Source: Aquibacillus sediminis
Lineage (GTDB): Bacteria > Bacillota > Bacilli > Bacillales > Amphibacillaceae
Direction: 5' to 3'
Assembly: GCF_005870085.1 (NCBI RefSeq)
Contig: NZ_SZNM01000017.1
Coordinates: 21,920 to 85,919, forward strand
Length of the DNA: 64,000 nucleotides
Numbering within the stretch: the stretch's first letter is position 1; every line of letters begins with the position of its first letter. The position numbers and the translations under genes are program-made. Below, one piece after another: positions 55,801 to 63,513 of the stretch. A model generated the notes under the pieces. It did not search any database. It worked only from the letters and a program-made list of their open reading frames with translations, and was not told the DNA's origin.

Positions 55801-55906
55801 GATCAATCGCTAAATTCCGCACCGAAATCGTCCCGAGGGCGATGACGGCCAATACAATCATGATTACCCCAACCGGACGCCGGACAGACGTATCGACTAG
55901 CTTCAC
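52856..55906 (-). CDS. RND efflux pump permease (AcrB/SwrC family)
   Basis: This 1016-residue inner-membrane protein starts MKLVDTSVRRPVGVIMIVLA with 12 predicted helices in the RND layout and two large outer loops. Conserved blocks include TMGGLALGIGMMVDSSIVIL with the proton-relay Asp in helix 4, GTEFIPQADQGQ, and the last-helix region GIVVNNAIVLVDYINIVRAR. Length and order match SwrC/YerP of Bacillus, which exports surfactant and drugs. GTG 55906 lies 2 bp after the adaptor stop, with AAGGAGG upstream. Its C-terminus is created by a GGGACA element. Confidence 0.93.
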   Translation of the reverse strand: MKLVDTSVRRPVGVIMIVLAVIALGTISVRNLAIDLFPEIDLPIAVVATNYEDAAPQEVEQLISRPIESSLSTIEGVNTIQSQSQAGASLVILQFNTGVNLDNALLQVRESVDRVKAMLPEGASDPNVLRFNPNQMPIMWVGLTGDDVVQLQQIAEDQVGPHFERQGGVASVTIEGGKQRVIEIELDRAKLIEYGLTPQLLMQSLQGANQSGSAGVVAKGDKDLQIRIRGDYDSIDDIRETIVQTPQGARVHVEDVANVTSTFSESGTSLVNGKPAVVLSVMKQSDGNTVEVSENIAAAVEELQADMPSDARLDVVVDTSTFIKQSIASVIQNMILGGVFAVLVLLLFLKSIRATLVVGLSIPIALISTFTLIYFTGETLNVLTMGGLALGIGMMVDSSIVILENIVSYRQRGFAMVEAAKRGASELAPAVIASTTTTLVVFLPIAFVEGIASELFTPLAMTVAFALIASLIASITLIPMLSSKLLSRAMDDHGRRYWFDQWLDRFNNGYAGVLQKALRFRKTTILITILAIVGSLALVPRIGTEFIPQADQGQIAVDVETPVGTSKEKTEQIAEQVNNQLEKYEEIGVNYVTVGGGDPMMGGTGGSGNTASYTIQLVPPAQRDQSTTEVVQQISAELEDIVGAEVTVSAMGATMGTGSPIEVQLNGPEHEVLRELSDQVIRQISEVDGVLNPTSSVAETRPELNVDVDREMAAQYGLSYQEIMSQIQLGFTGQTIMQYREAGDEMNVRLIFPEDERDTISDLENIAIQNQQGTMVPLDAVADFVQVQGPATLARQNQQRQVNVTSDIINRDLGSVSADIEAVLADMHFPEDYSYSVGGEAEDMVEAFSDLALALVLSIFLVYAVMAVQFENFLTPFVIMFSMPATVVGVIGGLYITNTPLSITAFIGIIILAGIVVNNAIVLVDYINIVRARGVDRHEAIVEAGVSRMRPILMTTLTTILAMVPLALGIGEGAETQQPMAITVIFGLGLSSIFTLILIPVVYTYTDDLTRRVSGT

Positions 55907-55908
55907 GG

Positions 55909-56802
55909 TTACCGATCCTCCTTCACGATGCGAACACTCGCTCCATCGGTTAAGGTCAATTGGCCACCCGTGACGATCGTGTCCCCTTCTCTTAGGGAAG
56001 CCTCAATTGCTGTTTGGCTCGTTTGCGATTCGGTAACGGTAACATCGGTTTTTTTCACTTGTCCGCCATCGACTACATAGACAAACGTTTGGTTCGTCTG
56101 CTCGACAAGCGCTTCGGTTGGGATAAGCAGTGTATCTTCTACCGCTATTTCTTTAATGAAAATGGTCGCTACCATTCCTGCTTTTATCTTTTTGTCTGGA
56201 TTATCTACTTCAAATTCGATTGGATAAAGGCCCGTTTCATCGGAGACAGACGCAACATGTTCCACCGTTGCTGTCGTTTCGAGTTCGATATCGTTAAAAT
56301 GAACGGTAGCTGATTTTCTATTATTAAATAAATCGAGGTTATTGGCAGTAACTCCTAGTTGGATTTGAATTGTATCAAGGTCGATAATGACTGCCAGTGG
56401 CTCGGTATTGGAAACGATACTACCTTCCCGTGCCTCCAATGAGGTGATCTGTCCACTGGCAGGAGCTGTGATGTCGATTGTGCCACCTTGGTCGGCACGA
56501 GTAATCATAGCAATCACATCATCCTCTTCAACCATCTCCCCCTTTGCGATGTTAAGTTGATCAATTTCTCCGGCAACAGGAGGAACAACAGGTGTCGAAG
56601 CAGTTGGCATCGTCCGCCCATAGAACTGCTTCCGTTTCACCAAATCCCCCTGGCTAACCTTACCAACTTCCACCGGCGTAGCAGCCATCTCCTCGTCGGC
56701 CTGCTCCCCCGCATTCGGATCATCATCATTCCCTTGCCCACACGCCGCAAGCAAACAAATCATAACCCCAATCATGAACAAACGCCCAAACAATTGCCAC
56801 AT
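55909..56802 (-). CDS. RND efflux adaptor (membrane fusion protein), lipoprotein
   Basis: This 297-residue protein has a lipoprotein signal ending LLAAC (Cys21), then the HlyD/AcrA-type fold. It has a lipoyl half (GEIDQLNIAKGEMVEEDDVI), a second lipoyl half (ITAPASGQITSLEAREGSIV), a beta-barrel and a C-terminal domain (ALVEQTNQTFVYVVDGG). It has almost no coiled-coil hairpin, as expected for a Gram-positive without an outer-membrane channel. ATG 56802 follows GAGGGGG; the open frame before it runs through GGGACA repeats. It forms an operon with the pump. Confidence 0.9.
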   Translation of the reverse strand: MWQLFGRLFMIGVMICLLAACGQGNDDDPNAGEQADEEMAATPVEVGKVSQGDLVKRKQFYGRTMPTASTPVVPPVAGEIDQLNIAKGEMVEEDDVIAMITRADQGGTIDITAPASGQITSLEAREGSIVSNTEPLAVIIDLDTIQIQLGVTANNLDLFNNRKSATVHFNDIELETTATVEHVASVSDETGLYPIEFEVDNPDKKIKAGMVATIFIKEIAVEDTLLIPTEALVEQTNQTFVYVVDGGQVKKTDVTVTESQTSQTAIEASLREGDTIVTGGQLTLTDGASVRIVKEDR

Positions 56803-56820
56803 ACACAAAACCCCCTCTTC

Positions 56821-56880
56821 CGGGACACGGGGACAGGGATGTTGTCCCACAGTGGGACACGGGGACAGGTCCACTGTCCC
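56821..56880. repeat. Pair of GGGACA-type elements just upstream of the adaptor gene
   Basis: GGGACACGGGGACAGG-GATGT-TGTCCCA (about 56822-56849) and TGGGACACGGGGACAGG-TCCAC-TGTCCC (about 56852-56880) are in the same orientation. The first ends near the Shine-Dalgarno site of the gene at 56802. Confidence 0.85.
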
Positions 56881-57050
56881 GCTTGAGTAATCCACCGGCG
56901 GATCATCCTTTTTCTGTCCTACCTGCCCTTATTTCTCAGAATAAAAGTTCTGTATATTAGATTGTCCTTAATTAGAAATATCATTCGAGTGAAAGGGTGG
57001 GTGGTTGATGCTGAATAGGGAGGATTTTTGGGGGAAAATGGGGATGTTTT

Positions 57051-57095
57051 ACGAGATTATTGAATCTTTTGCGGAATAATCATCATTTTTACGGA
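57051..57095. repeat. ACGRNAT-like word every 20 bp
   Basis: ACGAGATTATT, GCGGAATAAT and ACGGACAACA start at 57051, 57071 and 57091. The 56881-57219 gap has no gene. Confidence 0.55.
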
Positions 57096-57219
57096 CAACA
57101 AATCACATCAAGTATCAGGCACCACGCACGGGATCAACAAGTCGCACCACACACGGAACACGCCGGGCGGGGCAGGTTCACTGTCCAACAAAAGAGCTAG
57201 ACAACCTCCAAAAAACAAG

Positions 57220-57242
57220 CGGGACAAGATTTCTTGTCCCAC
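57220..57242. repeat. Single GGGACA-type element abutting a stop codon
   Basis: CGGGACAAGA/TTCTTGTCCC makes a near-perfect stem ending 1-2 bp before the stop codon of the gene at 57244. Confidence 0.8.
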
Positions 57243-57243
57243 T

Positions 57244-57861
57244 TCAGTTGGCTAGTTTGCTTGCTTCAAATACAAGGCTGTCCACTTTTTTAAATAGTGG
57301 TAGGTCTACATCGATTTGGTTGAGAAGGACTTGGATGTCGGGATCTAAAGCAAGTTGGACATAAGTGCGATGGAGGTAGCGGTACTGTTCGATGAATCGT
57401 TTCATTTTTTTGTAAAAGCCAGACAGATGTTTAGTCGACGTAAACGTAAACAGCTTGGCAACCTCTGGTGTATAGGTCGGAAAGTTAGGATGGATTGTAT
57501 TCGCCATGTTTGTCACCAATGGAAACTGCATCGATGGATTATTATTTTTATTTTTCACTTGGTATAAATCATAGGTGATTGTTGTTAAATTTGGTAGGTT
57601 GGGGCTTGCTAGCTGCTTGTCCATGATAGAAAAAAAGCGCTGATCAAATGCTTCTGTCACACTGCGATTGTCCATATGGTAGAACGAGCGAAAGATAAAC
57701 TTAAACAGCGTATTGTCGAGAATCGGACCTTTCCTAAGTTCATCTCGTAAAAATAAGTAAATTTCCGTTGTTTCTGCGTCCCATTCACTGAAAATTTGAT
57801 CCTTATGTTGCAACAGGTACGTTTTAATTTCTGCTCCTGTTGCATAATTAGTAGCTGTCAT
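57244..57861 (-). CDS. Protein of unknown function
   Basis: This cytosolic protein of about 205 residues has no signal or membrane segment and is mostly helical. It contains SMQFPLVTNMANTIHPNFPT followed by YTPEVAKLF near the middle, a phrase reminiscent of proteins carrying a PxYD.EV-type motif, but I cannot name a family. ATG 57861 has GGGGGT 7 nt upstream; the ATG five codons earlier lacks a site. It stands alone between GGGACA elements, with no operon partner. Confidence 0.72.
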   Translation of the reverse strand: MTATNYATGAEIKTYLLQHKDQIFSEWDAETTEIYLFLRDELRKGPILDNTLFKFIFRSFYHMDNRSVTEAFDQRFFSIMDKQLASPNLPNLTTITYDLYQVKNKNNNPSMQFPLVTNMANTIHPNFPTYTPEVAKLFTFTSTKHLSGFYKKMKRFIEQYRYLHRTYVQLALDPDIQVLLNQIDVDLPLFKKVDSLVFEASKLAN

Positions 57862-57944
57862 TCGTACGACCCCCATTTTTAATTGTTACTTCACTATATG
57901 AAGAAAAATGGACAGACATGTACGTGACTTTTTATTTTTAATGA

Positions 57945-58020
57945 TGGGACACGGGGACAGGTCCACTGTCCCACTTTATAACATAAAAAATGGGACAAGG
58001 TCCCTGTCCCCTTGTCCCAC
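57945..58020. repeat. Inverted pair of GGGACA-type elements
   Basis: Unit 1 (57945-57973) has GGGGACAGG before the second arm; unit 2 (57991-58020) has CCTGTCCCC, the opposite polarity. The pair ends 6 bp before the stop of the lipoprotein gene at 58027. Confidence 0.88.
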
Positions 58021-58026
58021 TGATTA

Positions 58027-58407
58027 TTATTCGTCTTCTTCGTCGTCAGTTCCGATTAGGTCGTCTTCGCCGGCATTGCCATTTTCGCCTGCATCGCCAG
58101 CACCGTTTTCTCCGCCGTTATTGTCCATGTTACCTTCTTGGCCTGCGTCGCCAGTGTCAGCATCCTCTTCTTCTGCGCCATTTTCACCAGCATTGCCTTC
58201 GTCCGTGATGTCGTCCATTTCATCTTCAATTTCATCTGCTGGAGCATCGTCACCTACTGGATCCTCTAGATCATTGTTTTCTGCTGGATCTTCATTCTCG
58301 ATTGGAGCATCATCTTCTGGTGGTGGCTCCTCGTCTTCTGCACACGCTGTTACTAATGATAACGCTAATGCAGACGCACCTAGTTTAGCTAACCATTTTT
58401 TATGCAT
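58027..58407 (-). CDS. Highly acidic lipoprotein of unknown function
   Basis: This 126-residue protein has a lipoprotein signal ending SLVTAC (Cys22). Everything after it is low-complexity Asp/Glu/Asn/Gly (EDPAENNDLEDPVGDDAPAD, NAGENGNAGEDD) with no folded domain. AGGAGG lies 8 nt before the ATG. Such a tail would be disordered and strongly negative at the membrane surface. It could bind cations or act as a spacer; neither is shown by the sequence. Confidence 0.72.
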   Translation of the reverse strand: MHKKWLAKLGASALALSLVTACAEDEEPPPEDDAPIENEDPAENNDLEDPVGDDAPADEIEDEMDDITDEGNAGENGAEEEDADTGDAGQEGNMDNNGGENGAGDAGENGNAGEDDLIGTDDEEDE

Positions 58408-58601
58408 CACTACATCCTCCTTTTAGTTTAATTCCTTAGTAGCATTCCCAGTTGACTGGAATTTTTTCAAGTTGTACTTTTCTTCTTCTATCCAATATAT
58501 AGAAGAAATAACCCCCGAATAGGCTATGGTAGCAGAACTGTATAAAAACAGTCATGATTAGATTCCTCAAAAAAAATAAAATTATACACCATTTGAAGTG
58601 G

Positions 58602-58665
58602 TGGGACAGAGGGACAGGTTTGTTGTCCCATATGAGTGGGACAACAAACCTGTCCCCTTGTCCCA
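58602..58665. repeat. Inverted pair of GGGACA-type elements (best BIME-like example)
   Basis: Unit 1 (58602-58630) reads TGGGACAGAGGGACAGGTTT then GTTGTCCCA. Unit 2 (58637-58665) is almost its exact reverse complement. The pair lies just past the fabZ terminator. Confidence 0.9.
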
Positions 58666-58674
58666 ATAAAAAAA

Positions 58675-58709
58675 ACGTTTGAATAGTGTGTACTATTCAA
58701 ACGTTTTTT
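58675..58709 (-). terminator. Terminator of fabZ
   Basis: A perfect 13-bp stem (AACGTTTGAATAG and its complement) has a 5-nt loop and long A/T runs on both sides. Confidence 0.93.
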
Positions 58710-58720
58710 AATCTGTTTAT

Positions 58721-59140
58721 TTATTTTACGGCAAACATAATTTCTGCTTCACAAGCAACTTCCCCATCGACTGTGGCAACTGCTTTCCCTTTGCCGATTG
58801 GTCCTTTTAGACGAGTGATTTCCACTTCTAACTTCAACTGATCGCCAGGGGTTACTTGGCGCTTAAATCGGCAGCTGTCAATTCCTGCTAGGAAGCCGAT
58901 TTTTCCTTTGTTTTCTTCCTTACTTAAAATGGACACTGCACCAACTTGGGCAAGTGCCTCCACAATCAAAACACCTGGCATGACAGGATAATCTGGAAAA
59001 TGTCCCTGGAAAAATGGTTCATTGATGCTTACATTTTTCTTGCCAACAATGCGTTTTTCTTCGATTTCCGTCACTTCATCCACTAATAAAAATGGATAGC
59101 GATGCGGGATTATCTCTTTAATTTGCTGAATATCGAGCAT
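58721..59140 (-). CDS. fabZ: 3-hydroxyacyl-[acyl-carrier-protein] dehydratase FabZ
   Basis: This 139-residue hot-dog-fold enzyme has [14 protein letters not shown] at the start and the active-site loop [20 protein letters not shown], carrying the catalytic His and Glu. It dehydrates 3-hydroxyacyl-ACP in fatty-acid elongation. The start at 59140 (MLDIQQIK) follows GGTAGG by 6 nt; the ATG two codons earlier is too close. In Bacillus fabZ (ywpB) lies in the same neighbourhood as mbl and flhOP, as here. Confidence 0.95.
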   Translation of the reverse strand: MLDIQQIKEIIPHRYPFLLVDEVTEIEEKRIVGKKNVSINEPFFQGHFPDYPVMPGVLIVEALAQVGAVSILSKEENKGKIGFLAGIDSCRFKRQVTPGDQLKLEVEITRLKGPIGKGKAVATVDGEVACEAEIMFAVK

Positions 59141-59428
59141 GTTCATCCTACCTTTCCTCATGTAATCCTATGTATGAATCAGTGATTCTTGTTTAGTATA
59201 ACAGATGGCGAACAAGATCATGAGTCATTTGATATAAAAAAAGTAAGTGCTGGGATAAAAGTTGCTAATCATACGCCGTTCGTTGAAATTAGTGCCTCAA
59301 CGCGTTAAAAAACGTTAATCAGACGTCGTTCGATATCACTACCGCCCCGCGACGTAAGAAAAACCATCCATAAATCCAATAAAAAAAACTAACCACCACA
59401 AGGCGATTAGCTTCAAAACGAAAACGAA

Positions 59429-59758
59429 CTATCCTGTAACAATTCGGATGATGTGTTCCCATGTTTCTAACTCTAGGGCATCAGTTGGATTGCCGTTTCC
59501 AAGTACGCCATAGCCCACCATCAAACCTATTAGTAGTGCGATCGCAGAGAGAACGAGTACGAGAACGATTTTGAGCCAAATTGGAATCAGACGGCGCTTC
59601 GGTATCTTATTCTGTTTTCGTTCTTGTTTACGCTTCTTTTTGTCTACTCGTTGTTCATGCTTTTGTTGTCGATTTTGTTTGCGATCCAATAGTCGTTCCT
59701 TTTTCCGTAACTCTTTCCGTTCCGTTCGTTTAATTGGACCACTTGATTGTTCTGGCAT
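59429..59758 (-). CDS. EpuA-type small membrane protein (often annotated as RNA polymerase subunit beta)
   Basis: This 109-residue protein has a very basic N-terminal half (RTERKELRKKERLLDRKQNR) followed by one membrane helix (IWLKIVLVLVLSAIALLIGL) and a short extracytoplasmic tail (ALELETWEHIIRIVTG). This matches the EpuA-like family found beside flhP/fabZ in Bacilli. The database label as RNA polymerase beta is misleading. AAGGAG lies 9 nt before ATG 59758. Its role is unknown. The 59141-59428 gap has nothing further. Confidence 0.8.
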   Translation of the reverse strand: MPEQSSGPIKRTERKELRKKERLLDRKQNRQQKHEQRVDKKKRKQERKQNKIPKRRLIPIWLKIVLVLVLSAIALLIGLMVGYGVLGNGNPTDALELETWEHIIRIVTG

Positions 59759-59952
59759 GGCATATGACTCCTTACTAAAGATAAAGTAAAACTCACTCAG
59801 TAAGAGGGGTTGCTCTTCCCTCATTGAGTGTTAGTACGACAAGGGAGACCCGCAGGCCCTTGAACCATTCGGGGTGTTAGCGGCCGTTTTCCTCCCACTT
59901 AAACCTCTCCGTTTTCCTTCATGTTTTGAAGCACCGGGGTAAATCATGTTTT
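59759..59952. other. Gap between EpuA-like gene and flhP
   Basis: An inverted repeat AACTCACTCA/TGAGTGTTAG-like encloses GAGGGGTTGCTCTTCCCTC (about 59789-59831). It could be an attenuator or terminator for flhP transcripts; no gene is seen. Confidence 0.4.
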
Positions 59953-60780
59953 TTAACGTAATTGATTAATTAATCCTGACATTTCATCACTCGTTGAAAT
60001 CGACCGTGCATTAAACTGGTAAGCACGTTGGGTCGTTAACAAATCCGTCATCTGCTGCGAAAGATCGACATTGGAACCTTCCAATGCTTTACTTTTCACT
60101 TCAACTGTACCTGCTTCAAGCTCCTCGATGATCTCATCGGCTGCGACTCCTGCATCTTCAGGGATTCGGAAATTATTTTCACCGACAGCTTCTAACACGC
60201 GCGGGCGCACTGCTTGGACAATCGCTAGTTGTGCTTCTTGTTGAGACTGTCCGTTTCTAGTTGTCTCAATACTACCATCTTTGTTAATATTAAGCGATTC
60301 AAAACCATCTTCTAACACAATAGGGTCCCCATTTGCACCGACAACCGGATGTCCATTACTGGTGGTGAGCATAACCTCGCCATTATCTTGTGGGCTTAAA
60401 TAAAAGTTTCCTGCTCGTGTGTATTGGGTTTCTGTTTCACCATTGTCATTAGTCGTTTGGATTTGGAATAACTGATTTTTTTCTAGTAATGCAACATCTA
60501 AGTCACGACCGGTATCTTGGACTTGTCCCTGTGATAGATTACTGTTTGTACTACCAAGTGCTGCTCCGGCGCCAACACGTATACCGTCAGGAGTTAAACG
60601 AGGTGATTCGTTTTCTGACCCTAAATGGTGGTCAATTTGTTGGAATAGCAAGGATTGGAAATCAGCATTTCGACTTTTGTATCCTGTTGTACTGGAATTG
60701 GCCATATTGTTTCCGATCAAATCCATCTTTTGTTGTAGTTGCCCCATTGTTACTGCTGCTTGAATCGACATTCTACTCAT
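59953..60780 (-). CDS. flhP: Flagellar hook-basal body protein FlhP
   Basis: This 275-residue rod/hook-family protein starts MSRMSIQAAVTMGQLQQKMD, with the N-terminal GNNMANSSTTGYKSR signature, the central TRAGNFYLSPQDNGEVML, and the C-terminal GSNVDLSQQMTDLLTTQRAY typical of FlgE/FlgF/FlgG relatives. Together with FlhO it is needed for flagellar assembly in Bacillus. It lies 11 bp after flhO and is co-transcribed. Length is normal. Confidence 0.95.
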   Translation of the reverse strand: MSRMSIQAAVTMGQLQQKMDLIGNNMANSSTTGYKSRNADFQSLLFQQIDHHLGSENESPRLTPDGIRVGAGAALGSTNSNLSQGQVQDTGRDLDVALLEKNQLFQIQTTNDNGETETQYTRAGNFYLSPQDNGEVMLTTSNGHPVVGANGDPIVLEDGFESLNINKDGSIETTRNGQSQQEAQLAIVQAVRPRVLEAVGENNFRIPEDAGVAADEIIEELEAGTVEVKSKALEGSNVDLSQQMTDLLTTQRAYQFNARSISTSDEMSGLINQLR

Positions 60781-60791
60781 TATTTCCCCTC

Positions 60792-61613
60792 CTAACGAAG
60801 TCTCGCAATCTCATTGACGGCTTTATCCAAACTTTGATCATACGCTTTTACCACTCGTTGATTTGTTTCAAACAAACGATACGCCTGCATCATGTCTGTC
60901 ATTGCCTGGTTCGAATCGACATTGGAATTTTCTAAATAGCCTTGTTGGATCTTGTAATCAATGCCTTGCTCCCTAGCATTGATAGGTGCTTGGCCATCTT
61001 CGGCTAATTGAAAAATCCCAGACCCTTGTTTAACTAAATCATTGGCATCTGGACTATAGGCAATACCAAGTGGAATCGTTTGGTCTTGCACTTGTAAATT
61101 TCCTTCTGATGTCACATTAAAATCAAGACCATCCGTAAAAATTGGATTCCCCTCTTGATCCAGAACATAGTTACCATCGTTGGTAACTAACATCCCTTCA
61201 CTATCAACCGTGAAATTCCCATTTCTTGTATAACCTTGTTCCCCATTCTGTTGCTGCACAGTGAAAAACAGTGCACCTGTTTCATCAGGCAATCTGTCAT
61301 TGACAAGCGCTAAGTCCGTATCAATCCCCGTTTCTTTTAAACTCCCTTGGGAAAAGTCAGGAACTGCCTCTTGCATATAAACACCCGTGTTAATCGCGCC
61401 CATTCTTGCATTCATTGGTATATTTTTATTCTGAATCCTAGAAGGAGTATTCCCTTCTATTCGCTGCATCATCATTTCTGGAAAAGCACGTAATGTCGAC
61501 TGGTCTTGTTTATAGCCTGGGGTTAATGCGTTTGTAATGTTATTGGATAAAGCTTCCTGGCGTCGTTGTTGTGCTGTCATTCCTGCTGCTGCCGTATAAA
61601 AACCTCTTAACAA
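60792..61613 (-). CDS. flhO: Flagellar hook-basal body protein FlhO
   Basis: This 273-residue protein starts MLRGFYTAAAGMTAQQRRQE and has SNNITNALTPGYKQD, YTRNGNFTVDSEGMLV and the C-terminal NSNVDSNQAMTDMMQAYRLF, as in the distal-rod family. It is the first gene of the flhOP pair. AGAGGGGAA precedes the ATG. The 61614-61947 region upstream, between mbl and flhO, carries a 51-bp spaced repeat and the expected promoter, which I could not fix. Confidence 0.95.
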   Translation of the reverse strand: MLRGFYTAAAGMTAQQRRQEALSNNITNALTPGYKQDQSTLRAFPEMMMQRIEGNTPSRIQNKNIPMNARMGAINTGVYMQEAVPDFSQGSLKETGIDTDLALVNDRLPDETGALFFTVQQQNGEQGYTRNGNFTVDSEGMLVTNDGNYVLDQEGNPIFTDGLDFNVTSEGNLQVQDQTIPLGIAYSPDANDLVKQGSGIFQLAEDGQAPINAREQGIDYKIQQGYLENSNVDSNQAMTDMMQAYRLFETNQRVVKAYDQSLDKAVNEIARLR

Positions 61614-61827
61614 AATACATTCCCCTCTCCAGATTGAACGCTTTTACTTATTATCGTTCGATCAGATTGATTCTTTATCATTATCCCATGTTCTAGTGCA
61701 TGGGGCTATCCGAGTTTTTCTTACAAATTTCGCAAAATAGTCAAAAATTAATGTGACACATGGTCACAGCTGTTACTATTTTTTTACCGAGTTCAGTATG
61801 CGCACCTTTAGTTTGAACTGCATTTTT

Positions 61828-61902
61828 ACGCTTGGTTACCAAACCCGGCTTTTTGGCCTATGTTGAGATAGCTTATTTGCGTTTACTTACCAAATCTAGC
61901 TT
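61828..61902. repeat. Two copies of a CG-cttggttaccaaa-cccggctt word, 51 bp apart
   Basis: ACGCTTGGTTACCAAACCCG (61828) and GCGTTTACTTACCAAATCTA (61879) share CGnTTnnTTACCAAAnCnnGCTT with exactly 51 bp between starts, the same period as at 17867. Confidence 0.65.
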
Positions 61903-61947
61903 CGTCTACCATAAATGGCCTGCGCCCGCGCATAAGTTTTCTATAAA

Positions 61948-62949
61948 TTAAACGATTTTACGTCTTTCAATTTTATCAATATTTTCTAGCATGATCCCAG
62001 TTCCTTTTGCAACGCAATGGGTTGGTTCTTCGGCCATCAGCACTGGTACTTTCAATTGCTCCGCAAGTAACTGGTCTAGCCCATGTAAAATAGCACCGCC
62101 GCCAGTCAAGATGACACCGCGATCAATGATATCGGCAGATAATTCTGGTGGTGTTTTTTCTAAAACAGATTTCGCTGCTTGCGTGATCAAGGACACCGGT
62201 TCGCGTAATGCTTCTTCGATTTCCTTTGATTTAATTGTGATCGTGCGTGGCAAGCCACTAACCATATCGCGACCGCGAATTTCAATTTCTTCGCTTCTTG
62301 AATCCGGAAAAACGGTTGCTACATTAATTTTTATATCTTCGGCAGTTCGTTCACCGATTAGGAGTTTATATGTACGTTTGACATAATTTAAGATCTCGAC
62401 ATCAAACTTGTCCCCGGCCATTTTAACGGATTGAGCGGTGACAATATCTCCCATGGAAAGTACAGCAACATCTGTGGTACCTCCACCGACGTCGACGACC
62501 ATATTCCCGCTTGGCTGGAAAATATCCATTCCAGCTCCGATTGCAGCTACTTTTGGTTCTTCTTCTAGATATACTTTTTTGCCGCCAGACTTTTCAGCCG
62601 CTTCTTTGATTGCTTTCTGTTCTACTTTCGTGGTGTTGGTTGGGCAACAAATTAGCATTCTAGGTTTAGATAGAAAGCCACGTACATTAATTTTATTGAT
62701 GAAATATTTTAACATCGCTTCGGTTACATCAAAATCAGCGATGACACCGTCTTTTAATGGGCGAATCGCCTCAATATTTCCTGGAGTCCGTCCAACCATG
62801 CGACGAGCCTCTTCGCCAACCTCTAACACTTTTCCTGTGGTACGATCCATGGCAACAACTGAGGGTTCGTCGAGGACGATTCCTTTCCCTTTTACATGAA
62901 TTAATACGTTAGCTGTTCCAAGGTCTATTCCAATATCCCTAGAAAACAT
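61948..62949 (-). CDS. mbl: Cell-shape actin homologue Mbl
   Basis: This 333-residue MreB-family ATPase has the phosphate-1 loop IGIDLGTANVLIHVKGKGIV, phosphate-2 region VVDVGGGTTDVAVLSMGDIV, and adenosine site GGGAILHGLDQLL. It forms membrane filaments that guide lateral wall synthesis. The neighbours spoIIID upstream and flhOP downstream are the order known from B. subtilis, which separates Mbl from MreB and MreBH. GGGAGG lies before the ATG. Confidence 0.97.
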   Translation of the reverse strand: MFSRDIGIDLGTANVLIHVKGKGIVLDEPSVVAMDRTTGKVLEVGEEARRMVGRTPGNIEAIRPLKDGVIADFDVTEAMLKYFINKINVRGFLSKPRMLICCPTNTTKVEQKAIKEAAEKSGGKKVYLEEEPKVAAIGAGMDIFQPSGNMVVDVGGGTTDVAVLSMGDIVTAQSVKMAGDKFDVEILNYVKRTYKLLIGERTAEDIKINVATVFPDSRSEEIEIRGRDMVSGLPRTITIKSKEIEEALREPVSLITQAAKSVLEKTPPELSADIIDRGVILTGGGAILHGLDQLLAEQLKVPVLMAEEPTHCVAKGTGIMLENIDKIERRKIV

Positions 62950-63111
62950 AACTTTGATCCTCCCTGACTAATATAATTGCGAAGTTTTAAGTCCGAGACA
63001 TAATGCTTCTATTTATATATATTATCACAAATTTAATATCTTAGTTATAGGAAATAAAAAAAATTGTCGTATTGGATAGATTTACGTATTTTGGGAGGAT
63101 CTGATTAGCTG

Positions 63112-63423
63112 TTAACTAACCGGTTTAATCGGTTGATCTTGTTCTTGGTTGTCCGTTGTAGTAGTGGACAAATCGTTTTCACTATTATATTTGAGCTTGG
63201 TTGCTTCCCCACCACGAAGATGCCTAATTGCTTTGTGATGGTCGAGGATATACTTTACTTGGTTGTACAGTTCGGGGTTAATCTCTGGCAATCGTTCCGT
63301 CAAATCTTTGTGGACCGTACTTTTCGAAACGCCGAATTCCTTGGCAATGATTCGAACCGTCTTCTTCGTCTCCACGAGATGACGACCGATCTTGATCGTT
63401 CTCTCTTTGATGTAATCGTGCAC
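63112..63423 (-). CDS. spoIIID: Sporulation transcription factor SpoIIID
   Basis: This 103-residue protein begins MHDYIKERTIKIGRHLVETK and contains the helix-turn-helix IIAKEFGVSKSTVHKDLTER, then RHLRGGEATKLKYNS. It is nearly identical in its core to the mother-cell regulator SpoIIID, which works with sigma-E. GTG 63423 is the start, with AGGGAGG 8 nt upstream; the open frame before it contains the SD. It shows that the organism forms endospores. A CATACATAC box lies about 75 bp upstream. Confidence 0.96.
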   Translation of the reverse strand: MHDYIKERTIKIGRHLVETKKTVRIIAKEFGVSKSTVHKDLTERLPEINPELYNQVKYILDHHKAIRHLRGGEATKLKYNSENDLSTTTTDNQEQDQPIKPVS

Positions 63424-63496
63424 ACCACTCGCCTCCCTAAGTTGTACGTCCAAGGTGTCAATGAGACATGGTGATTCAAGTCGTGGTCTACTACGA

Positions 63497-63505
63497 GTAT
63501 GTATG
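63497..63505 (-). promoter_or_regulatory. Putative sigma-E -10 box of spoIIID
   Basis: CATACATAC on the minus strand resembles the sigma-E -10 (CATACANT). An AT-rich TTATAAT about 16 bp further upstream could serve as a weak -35. spoIIID is sigma-E dependent in B. subtilis. Confidence 0.4.
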
Positions 63506-63513
63506 AAAGATGC

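Noticed and set aside
59429..59758. RNA polymerase beta subunit fragment
   Set aside because: It is a short basic membrane protein of EpuA type with no RNA polymerase motifs.
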